Part shown: positions 15,699 through 24,804 of the stretch, piece by piece | Numbering within the stretch: the first letter of the stretch is position 1 | Layout of the letters: the number at the start of each line of letters is the position of its first letter | Assembly: GCA_913061145.1 (NCBI GenBank) | Contig: CAJXUQ010000013.1 | Location: 1-64,000 of the forward strand | Reading direction: 5' to 3' | Source of the DNA: an uncultured Haliea sp. | Lineage (GTDB): Bacteria; Pseudomonadota; Gammaproteobacteria; Pseudomonadales; Halieaceae | Length of the DNA: 64,000 nt | Program-made: the position numbers and the translations under genes | Notes under the pieces: generated by a model | What the model was told of the DNA's origin: nothing | Seen by the model: only the letters and a program-made list of their open reading frames with translations | Databases searched by the model: none

Positions 15699-17213
15699 CT
15701 AGCCGGTCTTGTCCAGAACTGCGTGAGTCGGGTTGCTGAACACGAGGCTGCCGTCATCCAGCGGTGCCGTCGGCAGGGTTTTGCGGTCCCTGCGATAGTC
15801 CTGGGAATTGCGCCAGGGGTCGCGGTCCCCCTGTTTGGGAAGCCGGTGCAGCGCGCGCTGTATGTAGCCCGCACTGAAATCATCTAACCAGGGGCGCGCC
15901 GGCATGTCCTTGTCGGTGGGTCGCAATGTGGGCGTGACCTGCGCGACACCGCAGCGGGCCATGTGGTTCAGCAGACGGCCGACAAAGCGGGCGGTGAGGT
16001 CGGCGCGCAAGGTCCAGGAGGCGTTGATGTAGCCGTAGGTGTTGGCCATGTTCGGCACCCCGGAAAACAGCATGCCGCGCCAGGTCCAGCACGAGCCGAA
16101 GTCTACCGCTTCGCCATCCACCTCGAAGCCGATGCCGCCCATCACTACCAGCTGCAGCCCCGTGGCGGTCACGATGATATCGGCCTCCAGCGTTTCACCG
16201 GACTGCAGGCGAATGCCGGTTTCCGTGAAGCTGTCGATGTGGTCGGTCACGATGTCCGCCCGGCCGCTGCGCAGGGCGGCATACAGGTCGCCATCGGGCA
16301 CCAGGCAGAGGCGCTGGTCCCAGGGGTTGTAGGCGGGCGTGAAGTGTTTCTCAATGTCGAAGTCCGGCCCCAGCGACTTGCGCAGCATTTTCAATAGCTG
16401 TGCCTTTACCTGCTCCGGCTGGGTGCGGCTCTTCCTGTACACCCACTGCTGCAGCGTGGTGTTTTTCCAGCGTGTGATGGCATAGGCCCAGCGCTCGGGC
16501 AGGCAGCGCCGCAGCAGGTTGGCCAGCTTGTCGCGATTGGGTCGCGATATGACGTAGGTCGGCGAACGCTGCAACATGGTGACGTGGGCCGCGTCACGGG
16601 CCAGTGCCGGCACCAGGGTCATGGCGGTCGCGCCAGAGCCGATGATCACCACGCGTTTGTTCCGGTAGTCGAGCTCCTGTGGCCAGTGCTGGGGGTGCAC
16701 CAGGGTGCCGCGGAAGCGATCCTGTCCAGCGAACGCCGGTGCATGTCCCTGGGCGTAGTCGAAGTAGCCCGAGCAGAGCAGCAGGAACTGGCAGCTGAAG
16801 CACTCTTCGCTGACCGCGCCCTGTTCATCCGTGACAGCGACGTCCAGTGTCCAGCGCGCTGTGTCACTGCTGAAGCGGGCCCGCAGTACCTTGTGTTGAA
16901 AGCGGATGCGTTCGCGCACGCCGTATTCGTCCGCCGCGCTGTTGATGTACTCGAGAATCGACGCGCCGTCGGCAATGGCGCGTTCGTGTATCCAGGGTTT
17001 GAAATCGTAGCCCAGTGTATGCATGTCGCTGTCGGAACGAATCCCGGGATAGCGAAACAGGTCCCAGGTGCCACCCACCCGCGGCCGGGTCTCCAGCAGC
17101 ATGACACGCTGGTCCGGGCACAGGGTTTGCAGGTGTACTGCGGCGCCGATGCCGGACAGCCCGGCGCCGACGATGATCACATCGGCGCTGTGCCCGCTGT
17201 TCGGTGCTCGCAT
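15699..17213 (-). CDS. FAD-dependent Baeyer-Villiger-type monooxygenase
   Basis: 504 residues. Rossmann motif VIIVGAGLSGIGAAVHL at the N-terminus binds FAD; a second, VVIIGSGATAMTLVPAL, binds NADPH. Between them lies FRGTLVHPQHWP, the FxGxxxHxxxWP fingerprint of class B Baeyer-Villiger monooxygenases. Such enzymes insert oxygen next to a ketone to make an ester. The gene follows the acyl-CoA dehydrogenase on the same strand with a 6 bp gap. Substrate unknown; steroid, terpene or alkyl ketones are possibilities, not shown. Confidence 0.88.
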   Translation of the reverse strand: MRAPNSGHSADVIIVGAGLSGIGAAVHLQTLCPDQRVMLLETRPRVGGTWDLFRYPGIRSDSDMHTLGYDFKPWIHERAIADGASILEYINSAADEYGVRERIRFQHKVLRARFSSDTARWTLDVAVTDEQGAVSEECFSCQFLLLCSGYFDYAQGHAPAFAGQDRFRGTLVHPQHWPQELDYRNKRVVIIGSGATAMTLVPALARDAAHVTMLQRSPTYVISRPNRDKLANLLRRCLPERWAYAITRWKNTTLQQWVYRKSRTQPEQVKAQLLKMLRKSLGPDFDIEKHFTPAYNPWDQRLCLVPDGDLYAALRSGRADIVTDHIDSFTETGIRLQSGETLEADIIVTATGLQLVVMGGIGFEVDGEAVDFGSCWTWRGMLFSGVPNMANTYGYINASWTLRADLTARFVGRLLNHMARCGVAQVTPTLRPTDKDMPARPWLDDFSAGYIQRALHRLPKQGDRDPWRNSQDYRRDRKTLPTAPLDDGSLVFSNPTHAVLDKTG

Positions 17214-17219
17214 TGGCGC

Positions 17220-18359
17220 TCAGCCCCGACCGAGTATCGAGCGCGCCACCAGCTCTCGCATGATTTCCGATGAGCCGCCATAGATGCGCTGGATGCGGGC
17301 GTCCGTGTAGAAGCGGGAAATCGGGTATTCCACCGTATATCCGTAGCCGCCGAACAGCTGCAGGCACTCGTCGATGGTGTCGCACTGCATTTCGCAGGAG
17401 GCGAGCTTCAGCATGGCCGCCTTGTCGGCGGTCAGCTCACCGCGGCTGTATTCGTCGGCACACTGCTCGTACAACGCGCGGTTGAGGGCGATCTGCGTGC
17501 GCACATCCGCCAGCTTGAAACGGGTATTCTGAAAGCTGCCGATGGCCTGGCCGAAGGCCTTGCGCTCCAGCACATAGTCCACGGTCAGTGCGAGTGCGCC
17601 CTCGGCGGCGGCCACGGCCTGCGCCGCAATCCCCAGGCGCTCCCGGGGCAGCTCCTCCATCATGATCACGAACCCCTTGTTTTCCTCGCCGAGCAGTGCA
17701 TTGGCGGGCAGGCGCATGTCCTGGAAGAAGAGCAGGGCGGTGTCGGATGCGTGCTGGCCGATTTTCTCGATTTTTTTGCCGCGCTCAAAGCCGGGCAGGG
17801 TGGTGTCGACAAGGAACAGGGAGGTACCCTTGGCTCCCTTGCCGGGGTCGGTAATGGCGGCGACGATAACCAGGTCGGCGTGCATGCCGTTGGTGATAAA
17901 GATCTTGGAACCATTCAGGATCCACTCGTCGCCGTCACGCACGGCATTGGTGCGTATGCCCTGCACATCGGAGCCGGCGCCCGGCTCGGTCATGGCCAGC
18001 GCGCCCACGGCGTCACCGCTGACCATTTTCGGCAACCAGTGCTGCTTCTGCGCTTCGGTCCCGTGGCGGGCCAGGTAGGGGGCGACGATATTCGAGTGGA
18101 TGCCGAAGCCGGAGGCGAAGCCACCGAAGCCCATCCGCGACAGCTCTTCAATCAGCATCAGGGTGACGTGGGGCGTGGTGCCGGCGCCGCCGTAGGCTTC
18201 GTCCATGTCCGCGCAGAGCAGGCCAGCTGCACCCAGTGTGCGCCACAGTTCGCGCGGCACCATGTGATCCTGTTCCCACTGTTCATAGTAGGGCGTGATT
18301 TCCTGTTCAAACGCACGTCTGGCCATATCGCGGAACAGTGTCAGTTCGTCACTCTGCAT
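17220..18359 (-). CDS. Acyl-CoA dehydrogenase family protein
   Basis: 379 residues from an ATG with GGAG upstream; a longer reading to 18419 is rejected. FAD enzyme that introduces a 2,3 double bond into an acyl-CoA. Visible: GALAMTEPGAGSDVQGIRTNAVRDGDEWILNGSK (FAD/substrate loop, split here by description) and FQNTRFKLADVRTQI, then the C-terminal QLFGGYGYTVEYPISRFYTDARIQRIYGGSSEI with the FAD-binding R-I-Y-G-G-S. The expected catalytic Glu lies in the YGGSSE context. Upstream partner of the monooxygenase; divergent from the aldehyde dehydrogenase gene. Confidence 0.93.
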   Translation of the reverse strand: MQSDELTLFRDMARRAFEQEITPYYEQWEQDHMVPRELWRTLGAAGLLCADMDEAYGGAGTTPHVTLMLIEELSRMGFGGFASGFGIHSNIVAPYLARHGTEAQKQHWLPKMVSGDAVGALAMTEPGAGSDVQGIRTNAVRDGDEWILNGSKIFITNGMHADLVIVAAITDPGKGAKGTSLFLVDTTLPGFERGKKIEKIGQHASDTALLFFQDMRLPANALLGEENKGFVIMMEELPRERLGIAAQAVAAAEGALALTVDYVLERKAFGQAIGSFQNTRFKLADVRTQIALNRALYEQCADEYSRGELTADKAAMLKLASCEMQCDTIDECLQLFGGYGYTVEYPISRFYTDARIQRIYGGSSEIMRELVARSILGRG

Positions 18360-18470
18360 GATCGTTTCTCCAAATCGAGGGTGGCGCAATGATAACCTCA
18401 TGGGGTAGTGGCCGACCACTCATCGGGTGCTACACTACGCCGCAACGATAATCAGCAATGGAGAGTACCG

Positions 18471-19898
18471 ATGCGCGAATACCTGCAGTTCTATATCAAC
18501 GGTGAGTGGGTCGACCCCGTTACCCCCAAGGTGCACGACGTGATCAACCCCGCCGATGAGTCGGTCTGTGCCCACATTTCCCTGGGTAGTGAAGCCGATG
18601 TGGACCGCGCCGTGGCGGCCGCTCGCAAGGCGTTCGACACCTGGGGCTACAGCAGTCGTGAGGAACGGATTGCGGTGCTTGAGTCCTGCGTTGCCACGTA
18701 CGAAAAGTACTACAACGACATGGCCGACGCGATTCGTGAGGAAATGGGTGCGCCGAAGTCCCTGGCTGTTTCTGCACAGGCGCATGCCGGGCTGGGGCAC
18801 CTGCAGGAGGCGCTGCGCGTGCTGCGCGAATTCGAATTCGAAGAAGACCTGGGTGAACACCGTCTGTTCAAGGAACCGATCGGCGTATGCGGCCTTATCA
18901 CGCCGTGGAACTGGCCGGTCAACCAGATCGGCTGCAAGGTGGCGCCAGCGCTCGCCGTGGGCTGCACCATGGTCCTCAAGCCGTCTGAAGTGGCGCCGCT
19001 GTCGGGCTATCTGTTTGCGAAGATCATGCACGAGGCGGGTGTACCCGCTGGTGTGTTCAACCTGGTCAATGGCGACGGCCCTACCGTCGGCGCCGCGCTG
19101 TCCCGTCACCCTGATGTGGACATGATGTCCTTCACCGGTTCCACCCGGGCGGGCTCCCAGGTGGCGCAGAACGCCGCGCCCACGGTGAAGCGTGTCACGC
19201 AGGAACTGGGTGGCAAGTCGCCGAACATCATTCTTGACGATGCGGACCTGGAAGCCGCGGTCACCCGTGGCGTGTTGCACATGTACAACAACACGGGCCA
19301 GTCCTGCAACGCGCCATCGCGCATGCTGGTGCCGCGTGCGCGTCTGGCTGAGGCCGAAGCGATCGCCGCTGCGGTCAGCGCCAAGGTGGTTGTGGGTGAT
19401 CCGGCCGATGAGGCGACCACCATGGGCCCCGTGGTGTCTGAACTGCAATTCAACAAGATCCAGGGCCTCATTGAAAAAGGCATTGCCGAGGGTGCCAAAC
19501 TCGTGTGCGGGGGTCCCGGGCGCCCCGAGGGCATCGACAAGGGCTACTTCGTACGCCCCACGGTCTTTTCCGAGGCCAATAACGAAATGACCATCGCCCG
19601 CGAAGAGATCTTTGGCCCGGTACTGGTCATGATTCCCTATGACACTGAAGAGGAAGCCATCGCCATCGCCAACGATACCCCCTACGGTCTCGCAGGCTAC
19701 GTGCAGAGCGGCGATATTGCCCACGCGCGCCGGGTCGCCTCACGCATCCGTGCTGGCAACGTGCACATCAACGGTGCCAGCGGCGGCTACAACGTGCCGT
19801 TTGGCGGTTACAAACAGTCTGGCAACGGTCGCGAGTGGGGCGCCCACGGCTTTACCGATTTCCTTGAAATCAAGGCGGTAGAGGGCTTCGGCGGCTGA
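18471..19898 (+). CDS. Aldehyde dehydrogenase family protein
   Basis: 475 residues, NAD(P)-dependent oxidation of an aldehyde to an acid. Catalytic Cys279 lies in NTGQSCNAPSR, the general-base Glu in VTQELGGKSPN, and the nucleotide loop is SFTGSTRAGS. ATG 18471 has GGAG upstream. The stop is followed after one base by the glycerol kinase gene, so the two are co-transcribed. The promoter region (18360-18470) is shared with the divergent acyl-CoA dehydrogenase. Substrate not deducible. Confidence 0.93.
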   Translation: MREYLQFYINGEWVDPVTPKVHDVINPADESVCAHISLGSEADVDRAVAAARKAFDTWGYSSREERIAVLESCVATYEKYYNDMADAIREEMGAPKSLAVSAQAHAGLGHLQEALRVLREFEFEEDLGEHRLFKEPIGVCGLITPWNWPVNQIGCKVAPALAVGCTMVLKPSEVAPLSGYLFAKIMHEAGVPAGVFNLVNGDGPTVGAALSRHPDVDMMSFTGSTRAGSQVAQNAAPTVKRVTQELGGKSPNIILDDADLEAAVTRGVLHMYNNTGQSCNAPSRMLVPRARLAEAEAIAAAVSAKVVVGDPADEATTMGPVVSELQFNKIQGLIEKGIAEGAKLVCGGPGRPEGIDKGYFVRPTVFSEANNEMTIAREEIFGPVLVMIPYDTEEEAIAIANDTPYGLAGYVQSGDIAHARRVASRIRAGNVHINGASGGYNVPFGGYKQSGNGREWGAHGFTDFLEIKAVEGFGG

Positions 19899-19899
19899 G

Positions 19900-21387
19900 A
19901 TGTCGGCGTTCATTCTGGCCATAGACCAGGGGACGACTGGCACCACGGTCGCGCTGATGGACGCCTCGGGGCGCCTGCGCACCAGCGTCAACATCGAGTT
20001 CCCCCAGCACTACCCGAAACCGGGCTGGGTGGAACACGATGCCGCGGACATCTGGTCCTCGGTGCAGCGCGGTATCCGCAGTGTGCTGCGCAAGCGCGTC
20101 TGCAAACCGTCGGACATCGCCGGCATTGGCATCACGAACCAGCGCGAAACCTCACTGCTGTGGGACCGCAGTAACGGCGATGCGCTGAACCGGGCTATTG
20201 TCTGGCAGTGCCGTCGCACAACCGACTTTTGCGAAACTCTCAAGGCCGGTGGTCACGAGGCGCAGGTCAGGCGCAAGTCGGGCCTGGTGCTGGACCCGTA
20301 CTTCTCCGCCAGCAAGTTCCGCTGGCTGCTGCGTAACACGCCCGGCGTGGGGCGTAAGCTGCGTGCGGGTCGGGTGGCTGCGGGTACCATCGACAGCTAT
20401 CTGGTCTGGCAACTCAGCGGCGGGGCAGTGCATGCGACCGATGTGTCGAATGCGTCGCGCACGTCGCTGATGAACCTGCAGCGCCTGAGTTGGGACAAGG
20501 AACTGATGGCCCTGTTTGAGGTGCCTGAGGGCGTGCTGCCGGATATCGTACCCTCCAGTGGTATCGTTGCGCATACCCGTGGCGTACCCGGCCTGCCGGA
20601 TGGCATTCCCATCGCCGGTATCGCCGGGGACCAGCAGGCAGCCCTGTTTGGCCAGGCCTGCTTCAGTGCGGGGGATGCAAAGTGCACCTTCGGCACAGGC
20701 TCTTTTATCCTGATGAATACCGGTGCCGAGCTGTTGCAGTCCCGCTCCGGGCTGCTGACCACCGCAGCCTGGCAGTTGGGCAACGCGGACCCTGTCTATG
20801 CACTGGAGGGCGGCGCTTTCGTGTGTGGCGCAGCGGTGCAGTGGCTGCGCGACGGACTGTCGTTGATCCGGCGGTCCGCAGAGGTGGAGGCACTGGCCGC
20901 CTCGGTTCCCGACAGTGGCGGCGTGGAATTCGTGCCTGCCCTGACCGGTCTCGGTGCACCACACTGGGCGCCTGACGCACGCGGTGTGCTGACAGGATTG
21001 ACCCGCGGCACAGGCCGTGGGCACATCGCCCGGGCCACGCTGGATGCCATGGCGCTGCAGAATGCCGACATCCTGCTCGCCATGGAGCGCGACCTTGGCA
21101 GGCGCATGCGTCCCCTGCGGGTGGATGGCGGGGCGGCGGCCAACAACCTGCTCATGCAGATCCAAGCGGATGTGCTGGGCCGCAAGCTGATCCGTCCCGA
21201 GGTCATTGAGACCACTGTGGCGGGTGCGTGCTATCTCGCCGGGCTGGGTGTGGGGCTGTGGTCCAGCACCGCTGACCTGCGCAAGATCTGGTCGGTAGAG
21301 CGGGAGTTCACCGTGCGTCTTTCGGCATCGGCGCGCCGTCGGCGGCATGCTTCCTGGCAGGCCGCGCTGGCCCGGGCGCTGCTGTGA
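19900..21387 (+). CDS. glpK: Glycerol kinase
   Basis: 495 residues, FGGY family, phosphorylates glycerol with ATP to glycerol 3-phosphate. N-terminal phosphate loop AIDQGTTGTTVALMD; glycerol-binding NQRETSLLWDR with the R-E pair; the middle has IAGIAGDQQAALFGQACF, containing the Asp-Gln that contacts glycerol and catalyses, and GTGSFILMNTG; the C-terminal ATP site is VDGGAAANNLLMQIQAD. Full length. No glpF or glpD neighbour is seen; instead it is paired with an aldehyde dehydrogenase, so the pair could process a glycerol-like or lipid-derived compound. Confidence 0.92.
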   Translation: MSAFILAIDQGTTGTTVALMDASGRLRTSVNIEFPQHYPKPGWVEHDAADIWSSVQRGIRSVLRKRVCKPSDIAGIGITNQRETSLLWDRSNGDALNRAIVWQCRRTTDFCETLKAGGHEAQVRRKSGLVLDPYFSASKFRWLLRNTPGVGRKLRAGRVAAGTIDSYLVWQLSGGAVHATDVSNASRTSLMNLQRLSWDKELMALFEVPEGVLPDIVPSSGIVAHTRGVPGLPDGIPIAGIAGDQQAALFGQACFSAGDAKCTFGTGSFILMNTGAELLQSRSGLLTTAAWQLGNADPVYALEGGAFVCGAAVQWLRDGLSLIRRSAEVEALAASVPDSGGVEFVPALTGLGAPHWAPDARGVLTGLTRGTGRGHIARATLDAMALQNADILLAMERDLGRRMRPLRVDGGAAANNLLMQIQADVLGRKLIRPEVIETTVAGACYLAGLGVGLWSSTADLRKIWSVEREFTVRLSASARRRRHASWQAALARALL

Positions 21388-21396
21388 GGAGGCCAC

Positions 21397-21582
21397 GTGG
21401 CTGATATCCTCACGTTCCGCAGGCCTTCGCTGAAAGAGAAGCACAAGGGCAACACGCTGTGTCGCCACGGTCATCACAAGTGGCTGGTCGACAAGGCGAA
21501 ACAGTTCGACGTCAAGCAGGGTCGCCTCGTCACTGTGTATTGCTGTGCACGCTGCGGTGAGCGTAAAGTGAAGGCCTTGTAG
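21397..21582 (+). CDS. Small zinc-ribbon-like protein
   Basis: 61 residues from a GTG, ten bases after glycerol kinase. A basic N-terminus is followed by NTLCRHGHHKW and, 24 residues on, YCCARCGERK, giving a C-x-x-H…C-x-x-C set that could bind one zinc. No family name is known to me. Gene position suggests it is the tail of the aldehyde dehydrogenase-glycerol kinase operon. A GC-rich hairpin follows the stop. Confidence 0.6.
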   Translation: MADILTFRRPSLKEKHKGNTLCRHGHHKWLVDKAKQFDVKQGRLVTVYCCARCGERKVKAL

Positions 21583-21598
21583 GCACCGGCGTGTGTTG

Positions 21599-21620
21599 AG
21601 GCAGGGCGTACGCCTGCCCG
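21599..21620 (+). terminator. Possible terminator hairpin after the glpK operon
   Basis: GGCAGGGCG TA CGCCTGCC forms a hairpin with one bulge, followed by a weak T-rich stretch (GGTTTTC) at about 21627-21633. The T-run is too short and too distant for a strong rho-independent terminator. Confidence 0.3.
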
Positions 21621-21662
21621 CCAGCCGGTTTTCACTCACCGTCAGGCATTCGGGTGACCACC

Positions 21663-23015
21663 ATGACGCAGATGATCTATCCCACCACCAATTTGAAGGC
21701 CACTGAACAGCTGGTCATCGAGCGCGGGGAGGGCGTATACGTCTACGACAACCACGGTCGGCAATATCTCGAGGGGATGAGCGGGCTCTGGTGCACCGCC
21801 CTGGGGTACGGCAACGAGGAAGTGGTCGAGGCTGCGGCACGGCAGATGCGTACCTTGTCCTACTCACACCTGTTCGGCGGCAAGACGCACCCGGCGGCCA
21901 TGCAACTCGCGGATACCCTGGCGTCCATGGTGCCGGTGAACAATGCGCGCGTATTCCTTGGCAACTCAGGGTCCGACGCCAATGACACCCTGGTCAAACT
22001 GTTGCGCTATCACTTCAACGCCATCGGTCAGCCGGAAAAGTTCAAGATCATAGCCCGTGAGCGGGCCTATCACGGTGTGACGGTGGCTGCCGCCTCGCTG
22101 ACCGGGCTGCCGCCCAATCACACGCATTTCAGCCTGCCGTTTGATGCGCTGGGTGTGCTGCGCACAGGTGCGCCGCACTTCTACCGCGACGGTTTGCCCG
22201 GTGAAAGCGAGTCGCAGTTTGCCAGCCGCCGGGCCGAGGAACTCGAAGCCCTGATTCTTGCCGAGGGTCCGGAAACGATCGCGGCGTTCATCGCCGAGCC
22301 GGTCAATGGCGCCGGCGGCGTCATCGTGCCGCCCGCCGGCTATTTCGACAAAGTGCAGGCGGTGTTGCGCAAGTACGACATCCTGTTCTGGGATGACGAA
22401 GTGATTTGCGGGTTTGGCCGCACCGGTGAAGACTTTGGTGCAACCACCTACGGCATTCAGCCGCAGCTGATGTCGCTGGCCAAGGCCCTGTCGTCCGCGT
22501 ACCTGCCGGTGAGTGCGGCGGTTGTCAGCGGCGACATCTACGAGTCGCTTGTGGAGCCGAGTGCGGCGGTCGGTGTATTCGGCCACGGCTACACCTACGG
22601 GGGGCATCCGGTCGCCTGTGCTGTGGCATCCAAGGTGCTGGAAATCTACGAGCGCGATCAGCTGTTTGCCAGGGCGGCTGACACCGGCCGCTACCTGCAG
22701 CAACAGCTGCAGCGGTTCGCCGATCATCCGCTGGTGGGCGAGGTGCGCGGAGTGGGCATGATAGCGGCGCTGGAACTGGTAGCAAACAGGACAACGCGCG
22801 AGGCCTTCAGCGGCAACGCGATGGGCGGCTACTGCGCCCTGCGAGCGCAGGCGCACGGCCTCATCGTACGCGCCATGGGCGGTAACAGCATAGCCCTGTG
22901 CCCGCCGCTGGTGATCACCCGGTCGCAAGTGGATGAACTGGTCAGCAAGCTCGGCAGCGCGCTGGATGACACGCTGCAGCACGCGCAGGCCGAGGGGTTG
23001 CTGCGCGGCGACTGA
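21663..23015 (+). CDS. Class III aminotransferase (second paralogue)
   Basis: 450 residues, PLP-dependent omega-transaminase. LFGGKTHPAAMQLADTLA and VFLGNSGSDANDTLVKLLRY give the cofactor phosphate loop; ILFWDDEVICGFGRTGED has the ring-binding Asp; MSLAKALSSAYLPVSAAV carries the Schiff-base Lys. It differs clearly from the paralogue at 12102 (SGSD instead of SGSE, DDEVICG instead of DEVITG), so substrate preference should differ. ATG 21663 is preferred over GTG 21654. Amine, putrescine or aminoalcohol substrates are possible. Confidence 0.9.
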   Translation: MTQMIYPTTNLKATEQLVIERGEGVYVYDNHGRQYLEGMSGLWCTALGYGNEEVVEAAARQMRTLSYSHLFGGKTHPAAMQLADTLASMVPVNNARVFLGNSGSDANDTLVKLLRYHFNAIGQPEKFKIIARERAYHGVTVAAASLTGLPPNHTHFSLPFDALGVLRTGAPHFYRDGLPGESESQFASRRAEELEALILAEGPETIAAFIAEPVNGAGGVIVPPAGYFDKVQAVLRKYDILFWDDEVICGFGRTGEDFGATTYGIQPQLMSLAKALSSAYLPVSAAVVSGDIYESLVEPSAAVGVFGHGYTYGGHPVACAVASKVLEIYERDQLFARAADTGRYLQQQLQRFADHPLVGEVRGVGMIAALELVANRTTREAFSGNAMGGYCALRAQAHGLIVRAMGGNSIALCPPLVITRSQVDELVSKLGSALDDTLQHAQAEGLLRGD

Positions 23016-23129
23016 CCACTACAGCGCCATAACCTCAGGCTATCGGCCACATGACTCCAAGTGCCTGTGCGTCTCATATTCAGTCTCTATAATCGGGAGT
23101 AAAACGGCGAGACGTTGAGGACGCACAAC

Positions 23130-24668
23130 ATGGTAACAATAACACTCAAGCGCACAGCGGGGCGTCTGCTGGCCCTGTTGCTACTCGGCTTTTCCGCAGT
23201 CGCCTCTGCCAAGGCACCCAATATCCTGGTGATTTGGGGCGACGATATCGGCATGACCAATCTCAGTGCGTACAGTGACGGGTTGATGGGCTATCGCACG
23301 CCCAACATCGACCGTATTGCGCGCGAAGGCATTCGTTTTACCGACTATTACGGTGAGCAGAGCTGTACCGCGGGTCGCTCGGCATTCATCACCGGCCAGA
23401 GCCCGATCAGAACCGGCCTTACCAAAGTGGGCATGCCCGGTGCCGATATCGGCCTGCAGCCGGAGGACGTGACACTGGCGGCGCTGCTCAAGGATCGCGG
23501 TTACGCCACCGGCCAGTTCGGCAAAAATCACCTGGGTGACAAGGATAAGTTTCTCCCCACCAACCATGGTTTTGACGAGTTTATGGGGAACCTGTATCAC
23601 CTGAATGCTGAAGAAGAGCCCGAGCATCCCGATTACCCGCAGGATGCGGAGTTTCGCAAGCGCTTCACACCGCGGGGTGTGATCCACAGCCACGCCGATG
23701 GGCGCATAGAAGACAGCGGCCCATTGACGCGCAAGCGCATGGAGACTGTGGATGAGGAGTTCCTGGCGGCGGCAACGGATTTCATCGGCCGTTCCGCACG
23801 TCAGGAAAAGCCGTTTTTTGTCTGGTTCAACACGACGCGCATGCACTTCTACACGCACATTGCAGATGCCGAGCGCGGTCTTTCAGGCCAGGGCTTCTAT
23901 AACGATGCCATGGTGGCACACGATGCACTGGTCGGCCGTCTGCTCAACCAGCTGGATGAACTCGGCGTGAGTGATGACACCATCGTTGTGTATTCGACCG
24001 ACAATGGCCCGCATTACAACACCTGGCCGGATGGCGCTATCACACCTTTCCGCGGTGAGAAAAATACCAACTGGGAGGGCGGCTACCGTGTGCCTGCCAT
24101 GGTGCGCTGGCCGGGTCGCATTCCGGCGGGCAGGGTATCCAATGAGATCATGTCCCACATGGACTGGGTGCCCACCCTGGCCGCCGCAGCGGGCGCGCCA
24201 AATGTCATTGAGGATCTGAAACGCGGGACCACCGTCAACGGGCGCAAGTACCGCGTGCATCTCGATGGTTACAATTTTTTGCCCTACCTGACGGGCGAGG
24301 TGGAGGCCGGTCCCCGCGAGAATTTCCTCTACTGGAGCGATGACGGCCAGCTCACCGGGATGCGTATTGGCGACTGGAAGGTGGTGTTCGCCGAACAGCG
24401 CGCAGCCCGCTTCGATGTCTGGCGCGATCCCTTCGTGCCACTGCGCATTCCCAAGCTGTTCAACCTGCGCCGTGATCCCTTCGAGCGTGCGGACACGGAT
24501 TCCAACGCCTACAACGAGTGGTGGGGGCGCATCGCCGGGCCCTTTATATCACTGTCCAGAATGCAGCTGACCGAGTTTCTGGCCACGCTGGAGGAGTTCC
24601 CGCCGCGCCAGCGCCCCGCGTCGTTCACGGTCGACCAGGTGCTCGAGGCGGCATTCCAGGACCGCTAG
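23130..24668 (+). CDS. Arylsulfatase/sulfatase family protein, exported
   Basis: 512 residues. Signal peptide MVTITLKRTAGRLLALLLLGF…ASA. It starts with NILVIWGDDIGMTNLSAYSDG, the metal-binding D-D pair. Cys79 in CTAGRSAFITGQSPIRTGL is the C-x-A-x-R cysteine that is converted to formylglycine, so this is a type I sulfatase needing a maturation enzyme not seen here. Further active-site parts are GQFGKNHLGD and VVYSTDNGPHYNTWP. ATG 23130 is preferred over TTG 23115. It should hydrolyse sulfate esters in the periplasm. Confidence 0.92.
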   Translation: MVTITLKRTAGRLLALLLLGFSAVASAKAPNILVIWGDDIGMTNLSAYSDGLMGYRTPNIDRIAREGIRFTDYYGEQSCTAGRSAFITGQSPIRTGLTKVGMPGADIGLQPEDVTLAALLKDRGYATGQFGKNHLGDKDKFLPTNHGFDEFMGNLYHLNAEEEPEHPDYPQDAEFRKRFTPRGVIHSHADGRIEDSGPLTRKRMETVDEEFLAAATDFIGRSARQEKPFFVWFNTTRMHFYTHIADAERGLSGQGFYNDAMVAHDALVGRLLNQLDELGVSDDTIVVYSTDNGPHYNTWPDGAITPFRGEKNTNWEGGYRVPAMVRWPGRIPAGRVSNEIMSHMDWVPTLAAAAGAPNVIEDLKRGTTVNGRKYRVHLDGYNFLPYLTGEVEAGPRENFLYWSDDGQLTGMRIGDWKVVFAEQRAARFDVWRDPFVPLRIPKLFNLRRDPFERADTDSNAYNEWWGRIAGPFISLSRMQLTEFLATLEEFPPRQRPASFTVDQVLEAAFQDR

Positions 24669-24676
24669 GCTCACCG

Positions 24677-24702
24677 CGCCCCGGGCTTTTCCGGCCGGGG
24701 CG
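24677..24702 (+). terminator. GC-rich hairpin after the sulfatase gene
   Basis: CGCCCCGG (24677-24684) and CCGGGGCG (24695-24702) make an 8 bp stem with a 10 nt loop, nine bases after the stop codon. There is no T-run after it, so termination efficiency is doubtful, but the position is right. Confidence 0.4.
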
Positions 24703-24804
24703 TCTGCCACCCGCCGGTTATGCGCCTGATAACAATTAGTCATTTCCGCCCTGCCGGGTGGGCCGGTATGGTTCCCGCAAATTCCTACAATAACGGAGAC
24801 ACGC

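Noticed and set aside
20152..21639. A 495-codon minus-strand frame
   Set aside because: Antisense of glycerol kinase and the small zinc-ribbon gene; no protein features.
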